The notes below the pieces were generated by a model, which had not been told where the DNA came from, ran no database searches, and was given only the letters and a program-made list of their open reading frames with translations. A program made the position numbers and the translations under genes. A stretch of DNA of 32,808 nt, taken from an uncultured Acetatifactor sp. GTDB taxonomy: Bacteria; Bacillota; Clostridia; Lachnospirales; Lachnospiraceae. The stretch covers positions 1-32,808 of the forward strand of contig CAJUFI010000052.1 in NCBI GenBank assembly GCA_910585665.1, in the 5' to 3' direction. Numbering within the stretch: position 1 is the stretch's first letter; the number at the start of each line of letters is the position of its first letter. Positions 1 to 6,923 of the stretch are shown here, in pieces.

Positions 1-5
1 TACAA

Positions 6-82
6 TATCACCCAAACTTATTTTATATTTAAGGTGATAGTATGTGAATTAAATACAATTCTATGTTTGGTTGTATTTAATT
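6..82. other. AT-rich inverted repeats at left edge
   Basis: Two inverted repeats are visible. TATCACC (6-12) faces GGTGATA (33-39). AATTAAATACAA (47-58) faces its exact complement TTGTATTTAATT (71-82) across a 12-base loop. The second could be a terminator for a gene left of the window or a regulatory site for the blaI-type promoter that starts 24 bases later. No gene is supported in 1-112. Confidence 0.4.
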
Positions 83-105
83 GCACATTCTTTAAAAATA
101 TCCAC

Positions 106-157
106 TTGACATATGTATGACACCGTGTTACTCTTAAAGCGTAACATGATGTCATAC
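106..157 (+). promoter_or_regulatory. Promoter and overlapping palindromic operator of the blaI-type operon
   Basis: TTGACA at 106-111 and TACTCT at 129-134 are 17 bases apart and form a sigma-A-like promoter. A long inverted repeat lies over it: GTATGACACCGTGTTAC (115-131) and GTAACATGATGTCATAC (141-157) match in 15 of 17 positions around a 9-base centre. BlaI/MecI-type repressors bind such dyads over their own promoters, so autorepression is the natural reading. Confidence 0.65.
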
Positions 158-175
158 TTTAAGGAGGAAATCAAA

Positions 176-559
176 ATGGTACAGCAAATATCAGATGCGG
201 AATTTGAAATTATGAAAGTGATATGGGCTAACGGAGAAAAGCCGACGCTTTTTGCCAGTCTTACGGCAGATTTAGCAGCAAAAGGAAAACCCTGGCAAAA
301 AAATACCCTTATCACGCTTTTAAACCGGCTTGTCAATAAGGGGTTTTTGAAAGCAAAAAAAACCGGGCGTTGCAATGAATACACCCCTCTTGTGTCGGAA
401 AGCGAATACCACAAAACCCAAACCAAAAATTTTCTGGATAAAATTTATGAGGGAAATGCAAAATGGCTTGTTTCCGATTTGATTTCTGGCGACCTGTTGG
501 CAGACGAAGAATATGAGGAACTGAAAAAGCTCTTGGAGAAAGGAAGAACAGAAAAATGA
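176..559 (+). CDS. BlaI/MecI/CopY-family transcriptional repressor
   Basis: A 127-residue winged-helix repressor, the usual length for BlaI/MecI proteins. The N-terminal part beginning MVQQISDAEFEIMKVIW has the family pattern, and WQKNTLITLLNRLVNKGFL is the recognition-helix region followed by the wing; the C-terminal third is the dimerisation helix region. The ATG at 176 is chosen because AAGGAGG lies at 161-167; an in-frame ATG at 113 lies within the promoter and operator. The stop overlaps the next start by ATGA, so the two genes are probably translationally coupled. By family precedent the sensor peptidase encoded next would relieve repression when a cell-wall signal arrives. The specific target, beta-lactam or another stress, cannot be told from sequence. 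Confidence 0.88.
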   Translation: MVQQISDAEFEIMKVIWANGEKPTLFASLTADLAAKGKPWQKNTLITLLNRLVNKGFLKAKKTGRCNEYTPLVSESEYHKTQTKNFLDKIYEGNAKWLVSDLISGDLLADEEYEELKKLLEKGRTEK

Positions 560-3012
560 ACATTCTATTGAAAATGTTTTTGTCTATGTCATTTTCCGGT
601 TCATTGTTCATCCTGCTGTTACTAGCTGGAAAAAGATTCCTTAAAGACAAAATCAGCAGACAATGGCAGTATTATATTTGGCTCATTGTTGTTGTACGGC
701 TGTTATTGCCTTTTGGACCGGAAACAAACTTGATGGGAAAAGCCTATCAGACAATCGATCAGGCCATAACCCATTCTGTTTCCCTGCCGCAACAGCAGTC
801 ACCCTCTGGTGATACAAATGCTTTCAATGTTCCTGCTTCCGGTATGGAACACGACAACCAGAATACTGTCAATCCTAAAGACGATTCTATATCCTCCCGC
901 CCGGTTGGGGATATTCTGTCTTTATTTTCCAACCATGTTTGGCTTATCTGGCTCATGGTTGCATTGATTCTTTTGGTACAAAAAATAACGGCATATCATA
1001 GCTTTATTCGATATGTTAAGGCTGGATTAAATCCGGTTTCCAATGTTGAGCAATTAGACCGGCTTTCAGTTATTGCGGAACAGACTGGCAGGAAAAGACC
1101 AGTAGAGCTTTGTGTCAATCCGTTGGTTTCGTCCCCTCTGCTGATTGGATTCTTCCGGCCATGTATTGTTTTGCCAAGCGCAGATATTCCGGAGAAGGAC
1201 TTTCAATATATCGTATTGCATGAATTAACGCATTACAAACGGCGGGATATGTTTTATAAATGGCTGGTACAAATTACCGTCTGTCTGCACTGGTTCAATC
1301 CGCTTGTTTATTTAATGAGGCGTGAAATCACAAAGGCATGTGAATTTTCTTGTGATGAAGCGGTTCTTTCAAAAATGGGATATGATAACGCACAGGATTA
1401 TGGAGAAACTCTGCTTGACGCAATGGCAGCAGTCGGAAAGTACAAGGAATCTCTGGCCGCTGTTACTCTTAGTGAAAACAAACAATTATTAAAAGAAAGG
1501 TTAGGTGCGATTATGAACTTAAAAAGAAAATCAAAAACAACTTTATTTTTCACAAGTGTGCTGACATTGTGTATTATTTTAGGTGTGGTTTTTGTTGGTG
1601 TTTATCCAGCTGCCGCCGCCGATCAACCGTCAAATGAGCCTGCGGTATCGGGCCTGAATGAAAATGTAATATCGCCCACACAAGAGAAAAACAGTTCGCA
1701 TAATGAAGTGTTTTCCTCACAAGCAGAGCAATATTATGAGGACGACAATTTACCTTTGTTTGAAATTGCCTTTTCCCGATTGGACGAGAAAGCTCAAGGC
1801 GAATGGCTGGATAAGATTTATGCAGATGACAGAATCCGTTTTTGGAAAACTGCGGTCAATATGCTGGACGTGGATTGTGCTTTAATTCAGCAGTATGCGG
1901 AAAAAATCTATGATGACGGTAACATTTCCTATTTCTCCACCTTGACCTCGCGCATGAGTGAGGAAACATTGGAAGAATGGATGGGCATAGCAGCGGATGA
2001 TGAAAAGTTTAATTTCCAATCCATCTTATCCAATGCACTGGGGCAGGGCAATAAATTTGATACGCTGTCTGAAACCCAGAAAGCGGAGTATCAAGCGGTA
2101 GGCATTACAGTTGACGGCAATAATCATTATTATCAGGGGCAGCTTGTCAACATCTTTTTGGATATGCACAGGCTGGCCGTAAACCCGGCCGGAACGGTCA
2201 ATATCAGAATCACCCGTAGCGAGGATGGAAAAATATCAGATGTTGCATATATGACCGATACAGAAGTAACGGAACTGCTGGGAAATATGGAAGAACCCAA
2301 TGATTTATATGATGCAGAAATGGAAGAACTACTGAATGATATGAACGATTTTGATAAGTTTTCCTCACAAGCAGAGCAATATTATGAGGACGACAATTTA
2401 CCTTTGTTTGAAATTGCCTTTTCCCGATTGGACGAGAAAGCTCAAGGCGAATGGCTGGATAAGATTTATGCAGATGACAGAATCCGTTTTTGGAAAACTG
2501 CGGTCAATATGCTGGACGTGGATTGTGCTTTAATTCAGCAGTATGCGGAAAAAATCTATGATGACGGTAACATTTCCTATTTCTCCACCTTGACCTCGCG
2601 CATGAGTGAGGAAACATTGGAAGAATGGATGGGCATAGCAGCGGATGATGAAAAGTTTAATTTCCAATCCATCTTATCCAATGCACTGGGGCAGGGCAAT
2701 AAATTTGATACGCTGTCTGAAACCCAGAAAGCGGAGTATCAAGCGGTAGGCATTACAGTTGACGGCAATAATCATTATTATCAGGGGCAGCTTGTCAACA
2801 TCTTTTTGGATATGCACAGGCTGGCCGTAAACCCGGCCGGAACGGTCAATATCAGAATCACCCGTAGCGAGGATGGAAAAATATCAGATGTTGCATATAT
2901 GACCGATACAGAAGTAACGGAACTGCTGGGAAATATGGAAGAACCCAATGATTTATATGATGCAGAAATGGAAGAACTACTGAATGATATGAACGATTTT
3001 GATAATAAATAA
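556..3012 (+). CDS. M56-family (BlaR1-type) sensor peptidase with duplicated extracellular region
   Basis: An 818-residue membrane metallopeptidase. Hydrophobic segments lie near residues 7-25, 40-53, 127-143 and 333-352. The zinc motif HELTH is at residues 222-226 and a downstream CDEAV supplies the likely third ligand, as in BlaR1/MecR1, where the cytoplasmic zinc protease domain triggers loss of the repressor. There is no recognisable penicillin-binding C-terminal domain. Instead about 450 residues follow the last membrane segment, and residues 386-600 recur exactly as 602-816. Each copy contains about four helical-looking units of 28-30 residues (DDNLPLFEIAF, DDRIRFWKTAV, DGNISYFSTL, DEKFNFQSIL). 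The gene overlaps the repressor gene by four bases. The ligand of the extracellular part is unknown. Confidence 0.88.
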   Translation: MNILLKMFLSMSFSGSLFILLLLAGKRFLKDKISRQWQYYIWLIVVVRLLLPFGPETNLMGKAYQTIDQAITHSVSLPQQQSPSGDTNAFNVPASGMEHDNQNTVNPKDDSISSRPVGDILSLFSNHVWLIWLMVALILLVQKITAYHSFIRYVKAGLNPVSNVEQLDRLSVIAEQTGRKRPVELCVNPLVSSPLLIGFFRPCIVLPSADIPEKDFQYIVLHELTHYKRRDMFYKWLVQITVCLHWFNPLVYLMRREITKACEFSCDEAVLSKMGYDNAQDYGETLLDAMAAVGKYKESLAAVTLSENKQLLKERLGAIMNLKRKSKTTLFFTSVLTLCIILGVVFVGVYPAAAADQPSNEPAVSGLNENVISPTQEKNSSHNEVFSSQAEQYYEDDNLPLFEIAFSRLDEKAQGEWLDKIYADDRIRFWKTAVNMLDVDCALIQQYAEKIYDDGNISYFSTLTSRMSEETLEEWMGIAADDEKFNFQSILSNALGQGNKFDTLSETQKAEYQAVGITVDGNNHYYQGQLVNIFLDMHRLAVNPAGTVNIRITRSEDGKISDVAYMTDTEVTELLGNMEEPNDLYDAEMEELLNDMNDFDKFSSQAEQYYEDDNLPLFEIAFSRLDEKAQGEWLDKIYADDRIRFWKTAVNMLDVDCALIQQYAEKIYDDGNISYFSTLTSRMSEETLEEWMGIAADDEKFNFQSILSNALGQGNKFDTLSETQKAEYQAVGITVDGNNHYYQGQLVNIFLDMHRLAVNPAGTVNIRITRSEDGKISDVAYMTDTEVTELLGNMEEPNDLYDAEMEELLNDMNDFDNK
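1710..3005 (+). repeat. Exact 648-bp tandem duplication inside the M56 gene
   Basis: Unit 1 is 1710-2357 and unit 2 is 2358-3005. They read as identical along their length and directly abut. The unit is 216 codons, so the frame is kept. The flanking bases differ (GAAGT before unit 1, TAAAT after unit 2), and only one base of microhomology is seen at the junction. Confidence 0.95.
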
Positions 3013-3064
3013 ATCGAAAGAATTGTTGTGAAACCTTTGCGGTAATGCTATACTTGTGGGGGTA

Positions 3065-3166
3065 AGGAAGTGTCTACAAATAACTGCTGCAAGTTTATGG
3101 CAATTTTTATTGTATTTCCGGGCTTTTGCCTGAAGCAATTGCAGCAGTTATTTTCCGACAATTCCT
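3065..3166 (+). repeat. 102-bp intergenic hairpin element, copy 1
   Basis: It starts AGGAAGTGTCTACAAATAAC and ends GTTATTTTCCGACAATTCCT, which are imperfect inverted ends (16 of 20). An inner exact stem AACTGCTGCAA / TTGCAGCAGTT follows, and a loop of about 40 bases carries the conserved core GTATTTCCGGGCTTT. It lies 52 bases after the M56 stop. Other copies are at 3168, 24379 and 27128. It may act as a terminator for the upstream operon. Confidence 0.85.
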
Positions 3167-3167
3167 A

Positions 3168-3268
3168 AGGAACTGTCTACAGATAACGGATACGGGTTCA
3201 TGGCAATTTCCATTGTCCTTTCGGGCTTTTTCCCCGAAACAAACGGTATCGGTTTTTCGGCAATTCCT
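3168..3268 (+). repeat. Diverged 101-bp copy of the hairpin element, abutting copy 1
   Basis: It begins AGGAACTGTCTACAGATAAC and ends CGGCAATTCCT, with the same core layout (TTTCGGGCTTTTTCC). Its stem is different in sequence: AACGGATAC against GTATCGGTT, with one mismatch. It starts two bases after copy 1 ends and finishes 42 bases before folD, so it lies in the folD promoter or leader region. Confidence 0.7.
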
Positions 3269-3310
3269 GAGATGTTGCAGACATAAGCTTTGTGCGGAAA
3301 GGAGCATCAA

Positions 3311-4150
3311 ATGTATCAGGTGATAGACGGGAAAAAGATTTCCCAGGAGATTAAGGACGAGCTGCGGGAGAAGGCCGCGGCCATGAAGGAGCAGGGCATC
3401 CATCGCTGCCTGGCCGTGATACAGGTGGGGGCGGACCCCGCGTCTTCTGTATATGTCAGGAACAAGAAGAAGGCCTGCGAATATGTGGGGATTGCATCTC
3501 TGGCCTATGAGCTGCCGGAGGAGACCACGGAGGAAGAGCTGCTCCGGGTCATCGGGGAATTGAATAAACGTAAGGATGTGGACGGGATATTGGTGCAGCT
3601 TCCGCTTCCGGCGCATATCCACGAGGACAGGGTGCTGCTGGCCATCGCGCCGGAGAAGGACGTGGACGGGTTCCATCCCGTGAGTGTGGGGAACCTGAGC
3701 ATCGGCAGGCCGGGATACGTGTCCTGCACTCCTGCTGGTGTGATCCAGCTGCTGAAGCGCTCCGGCATTTCCATAGAGGGGAAGGAGTGCGTGGTGCTGG
3801 GGCGCAGCAACATCGTGGGCAAGCCCATGGCCATGCTGCTGCTGCGGGAGAACGGCACGGTGACGGTGTGTCATTCCCGGACGGAGAATCTGAGGGAAGT
3901 CACCAAGCGTGCGGACATCCTGGTGGTGGCCGTGGGCAGGCCTAAGATGGTGGATGAAAGCTATGTGAAAGACGGAGCCGTGGTCATAGACGTGGGAATT
4001 CACAGGAACGAGGACAACAAGCTCTGCGGGGATGTGGACTTCGACAGCGTGGCGCCGAAGACCTCGTACATTACGCCTGTTCCCGGCGGCGTAGGCCCTA
4101 TGACCATTGCCATGCTGATGGCCAACTGCGTGAGGGGCATGGGGGAATAG
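3311..4150 (+). CDS. folD: Bifunctional methylenetetrahydrofolate dehydrogenase/cyclohydrolase
   Basis: A 279-residue FolD that interconverts 5,10-methylene-, 5,10-methenyl- and 10-formyl-tetrahydrofolate in the cytoplasm, supplying one-carbon units. Diagnostic motifs are YVRNKKKACEYVGI, carrying the catalytic Tyr and Lys (YxxxK), DGILVQLPLP in the folate site, GRSNIVGKPMAMLLL in the dinucleotide-binding domain, and the C-terminal TPVPGGVGPMT signature. Length is normal for the family. The ATG at 3311 follows AAAGGAG at 3298-3304. The gene is preceded by two repeat elements and followed after 52 bases by a response regulator gene. No functional tie to the two-component system is apparent beyond shared orientation. 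Confidence 0.96.
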   Translation: MYQVIDGKKISQEIKDELREKAAAMKEQGIHRCLAVIQVGADPASSVYVRNKKKACEYVGIASLAYELPEETTEEELLRVIGELNKRKDVDGILVQLPLPAHIHEDRVLLAIAPEKDVDGFHPVSVGNLSIGRPGYVSCTPAGVIQLLKRSGISIEGKECVVLGRSNIVGKPMAMLLLRENGTVTVCHSRTENLREVTKRADILVVAVGRPKMVDESYVKDGAVVIDVGIHRNEDNKLCGDVDFDSVAPKTSYITPVPGGVGPMTIAMLMANCVRGMGE

Positions 4151-4202
4151 GATTCGGAAGAGGTATTTTCGCTCCTGGCAGGCTTTCGGCGGAGGGAAAG
4201 AA

Positions 4203-4898
4203 ATGAGGATAGCCATATGTGATGACGAACTCCGATACAGGCGGATGATACATGAGAAGCTGCTGCAGGACAGCATCTGCCACGATTACGAGGCGGAGAT
4301 TTCGGAGTATGCAAGCGGCGCCGAGCTTCTGGCGGCGATGGAAAGAGGATATTCTGCCGATGTGTTTTTCCTGGATATCCAGATGGAGGGCGGCGATGAG
4401 GGCATCCGGTTGGGCCGGGCGCTGCGCAGGCGCGGTGTGGACGGGCTGATTGTCTATATCACGGGTTTTATCGACTATGTTCAGATAGGGTATGAGGTGA
4501 AGGCGTTCCGGTATCTGCTGAAAAGCCAGATTGCCGAAGGCCTGCCGAAAGTGCTTGGGGACATCAGGCAGGAGCTTTCCGGCAGCTCCTATCTGTTCCA
4601 GGCCGGCGGAGAGTCCCTGCGGGTGGATAAACGCGACATCCTGTATCTGGAGAGCCGGATTAGGATTCTGCGGCTGGTGACTGCGGAAAGGGAGTACAGC
4701 TTCTATGACAGCCTGGACCACGCGCAGCAGGAGCTGGGGGAATCGTTTCTGCGCTGCCACAGGAGTTTCCTGGTGAACATAGACCGGATTCGGAGATATT
4801 CGAGCAGCGAGATTGTGCTGGAGGGAGATGTCCCGATTCCGGTCAGCCGCTCCTATGGGAAAGCAGTGAGGCAGAGGCTGATGCTGGAGATGAAGTGA
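4203..4898 (+). CDS. LytTR-family response regulator
   Basis: A 231-residue regulator. The N-terminal receiver domain (about 1-120) begins MRIAICDDE with the acidic pair, has the phospho-acceptor aspartate in VFFLDIQM (near residue 58) and the conserved Lys near LLKSQ. The C-terminal LytTR DNA-binding domain (about 130-231) contains ILYLESRIRILRLVT, SLDHAQQEL and FLRCHRSFLVNIDRIRRY, typical of AgrA/LytR proteins. GGAGGG lies shortly before the ATG. The histidine kinase gene follows at once. AgrA-type regulators often control peptide export, bacteriocin or surface genes, so the ABC exporter pair downstream is a plausible but unproven target. Confidence 0.9.
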   Translation: MRIAICDDELRYRRMIHEKLLQDSICHDYEAEISEYASGAELLAAMERGYSADVFFLDIQMEGGDEGIRLGRALRRRGVDGLIVYITGFIDYVQIGYEVKAFRYLLKSQIAEGLPKVLGDIRQELSGSSYLFQAGGESLRVDKRDILYLESRIRILRLVTAEREYSFYDSLDHAQQELGESFLRCHRSFLVNIDRIRRYSSSEIVLEGDVPIPVSRSYGKAVRQRLMLEMK

Positions 4899-4961
4899 CG
4901 GCTGCGTGTGAGGATGAGGCGGGCAGCAAGTGGCGGGCAGCGTGGCGGAGCCTGGGGAGAG

Positions 4962-6263
4962 ATGATGCGGATATTCGATTTGTGCGTGACAGGGCTGTTG
5001 ACCATATATACGGTATATAGACAAAAAGAATACGGCAATATAAAGTCCACCGTTTTGGGCATGGGCTTTTTTTCCATTGCCTTTTATCTGGACAGCATCT
5101 TCTATCTGATCATGCGAAATGTAGCTCCCGGCCATTACCTGGTTGGGGCAGATTCCGGAATGGCGTTCCAGCTGATGGGGATGCTCATATCCAAAAGCGT
5201 CATAGCGATTGGCCTGACAGCATGGACGGTCATAAGGCGGGATTTTGCCGGAAATATGGCGGACGGATTCGAAGCGCGGCCGGACAGGCAAAAGGCATGC
5301 GGCGGTAGCGGAGGCTGGCCCGCGGAAGGCCGGCAGGGAGACCGTGAAGCCCGGTATGCGGGGGAGCGGCGGGGCTGGCAGTATCTGGATGGCCTGACGG
5401 CAGGGATAGCGGTCTTTTCCGTGATGCTGGCGCTGGAGTGCATGGGGGCCGGCAGGGATGAGTTCGCGGTGGCGCTGCGGCTGCTCTTTCTGCTGCTTCT
5501 TTTGGCGGCCTACTATGTCTCTGTCTCGTTTTATCGGAAAAAAATGGACGACAGGGAGCGGAAAGCGGCAATTGAGCAGCAAAGGGACGAGGCCAACCTG
5601 TACCTGAGGAATGTGGAGGAACAGTATCAGCGGACAAGGGAGCTCTGGCATGACCTGAAGAATCATATCAGCCTTTTAAGCCTGCTTCTACAGGAAGAAA
5701 AGTACGGAGAAATGGCAGATTATCTACGAATATTCGGAGACGACGTGGACAGCCTGACGCTCCCGGTGAAAAGCGGCAACCTGGTGGTGGACGCGCTGCT
5801 TGCGGATAAGGCGGCAAAGGCGAAAAAGGAGGGCGTTCAGGTGGAACTTGCCCTCTGTGATCTGACGGAGCTTGCGCTGAAGTCGGACGAAATCTGCAGT
5901 CTGCTGGGAAATCTGCTGGACAATGCCCTGGAGGCCAACAGACAGGTGCCGGAGGGGAAGTTCCTTTCAGTGGAGTGTAGGGAAAGAATGGATTTTTATT
6001 ATATCAAAGTGCAGAATGCGGTTGCTGGCAACGGGAGTGCTGATAGGAAAGCGATGCAGGCACAGGGGGCCGATAAGCTACAGGCACAGAGCTCCGATAA
6101 ACTGCCGAGCCCCAAGACCGACAGGCGCAATCAGGTAGGGCACGGGCTGGGGCTGCGCAGCATGGAGCGCATCGTCCATGCCTGTGACGGAGAACTGGCG
6201 GTGGAGCGCACGGAAAGCCGGTTCACGGCAGTGGTGCGATTGCCGCGGACGGTTATAAGATGA
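4962..6263 (+). CDS. GHKL-type sensor histidine kinase (AgrC-like architecture)
   Basis: A kinase of about 433 residues that should phosphorylate the adjacent LytTR regulator. About five hydrophobic segments fill the first 200 residues, interrupted by a Gly/Arg-rich loop. A coiled coil follows, then the H-box with phospho-acceptor His in LWHDLKNHISLLSLLL, the N-box LLGNLLDNALEAN and the G-box GHGLGLRSMERI. Between the N- and G-boxes, in the ATP-lid region, lies a hydrophilic insert with two 8-residue repeats ending ADKL and SDKL. ATG 4962 or 4965 is preferred because GGGGAGA lies at 4954-4960; an in-frame ATG at 4908 lacks a convincing site. No AgrD-like peptide gene was seen nearby. Confidence 0.85.
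   Translation: MMRIFDLCVTGLLTIYTVYRQKEYGNIKSTVLGMGFFSIAFYLDSIFYLIMRNVAPGHYLVGADSGMAFQLMGMLISKSVIAIGLTAWTVIRRDFAGNMADGFEARPDRQKACGGSGGWPAEGRQGDREARYAGERRGWQYLDGLTAGIAVFSVMLALECMGAGRDEFAVALRLLFLLLLLAAYYVSVSFYRKKMDDRERKAAIEQQRDEANLYLRNVEEQYQRTRELWHDLKNHISLLSLLLQEEKYGEMADYLRIFGDDVDSLTLPVKSGNLVVDALLADKAAKAKKEGVQVELALCDLTELALKSDEICSLLGNLLDNALEANRQVPEGKFLSVECRERMDFYYIKVQNAVAGNGSADRKAMQAQGADKLQAQSSDKLPSPKTDRRNQVGHGLGLRSMERIVHACDGELAVERTESRFTAVVRLPRTVIR
6057..6104 (+). repeat. Two 24-bp repeats in the kinase ATP-lid region
   Basis: The units 6057-6080 and 6081-6104 both start CAGGCACAG and carry CCGATAA; they encode the 8-residue repeats QAQGADKL and QAQSSDKL. The unit keeps frame. Confidence 0.7.
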
Positions 6264-6639
6264 CATGTGTACGGCATCTCCCGCGGAATATCGTCCTGTA
6301 AATTCTGCGACCGAATGCATCATAATCAAATTCTCGTCTATGTTTCTGATAATACCCAACATCGCCGACATCTCAATATATACTGACAATCACGAAAACT
6401 TGCCATGAAAGCGCTTCAGTATAGCTCTTTGTTGCCGCAAAGGGAATGGGTTCGCCTGTAAAGAGCAGGCCACGGATGCAAAATATGATTCCAAAGAGGG
6501 CGCTGCTGCAGAAAGCATAGAAAGTGCTGAAAGTGACAAAAAAGTTGCTGAATCTTACGATCCTGATAGTTAGCAAGGCTCTTTTGTTATAATACGAGAT
6601 AACAGAATCAGAACCGGGGAATTGGCAGGAGGGGATGCT
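6264..6639. other. Gene-poor interval with an extended -10 promoter
   Basis: No convincing gene is seen. Short frames lack ribosome sites, including a 47-codon one starting at 6265 and two antisense frames with membrane-like stretches. An extended -10 element TGTTATAAT (6585-6593) lies 47 bases before the ABC remnant, without a good -35. AGGAGGGG at 6627-6634 belongs to the remnant. The interval may be decayed coding DNA. Confidence 0.45.
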
Positions 6640-6883
6640 ATGAAGAAAAAGTGGGAGCACTTTAAGGTTGTGAGACATTTATTCAGGGTAGCCGGAGAGA
6701 ACCATATGTCGCTGGCGGGAGTGATGGCAGTCCTGGTATTGCTGAAAAATATGCCGCCATTTCCATTGTATCGACCGCGACCAGGTGGCAGAGTATGGTA
6801 CCCGCGAGGAATTGATGGCCGGGGTCGGGGGATGCGCGGCGTTATTCAAGATGCAGGAACAGTATTATGCCAGGGTGGACTGA
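6640..6883 (+). pseudogene. Remnant of an ABC exporter gene (N- and C-termini only)
   Basis: A good start (AGGAGGGG then ATG at 6640) opens MKKKWEHFKVVRHLFRVAG and a hydrophobic stretch, like the first helix of an exporter half-transporter. The frame then loses its character near 6755. In the next frame, from about 6770 to the TGA at 6881-6883, the DNA encodes a typical exporter ATPase tail: RDQVAEYGTREELMAG, then CAALFKMQEQYYARVD. The whole middle, including Walker A, signature and Walker B, about 500 codons, is missing. This is an internal deletion with a frame change. The remnant sits directly before two intact exporter genes and was probably a paralogue of them. Confidence 0.75.
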
Positions 6884-6923
6884 ACCCTGTGGAAAGAAAG
6901 CTGATAGTTGGAGGGAAAAATCC

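Noticed and set aside
4098..5666. A 522-codon minus-strand frame over folD, the regulator and the kinase
   Set aside because: It spans several genuine genes on the other strand and has no recognisable protein features.
6265..6408. A 47-codon plus-strand frame just after the kinase as an AgrD-like signal peptide
   Set aside because: No ribosome site, no amphipathic leader and no conserved Cys followed by an acidic tail.
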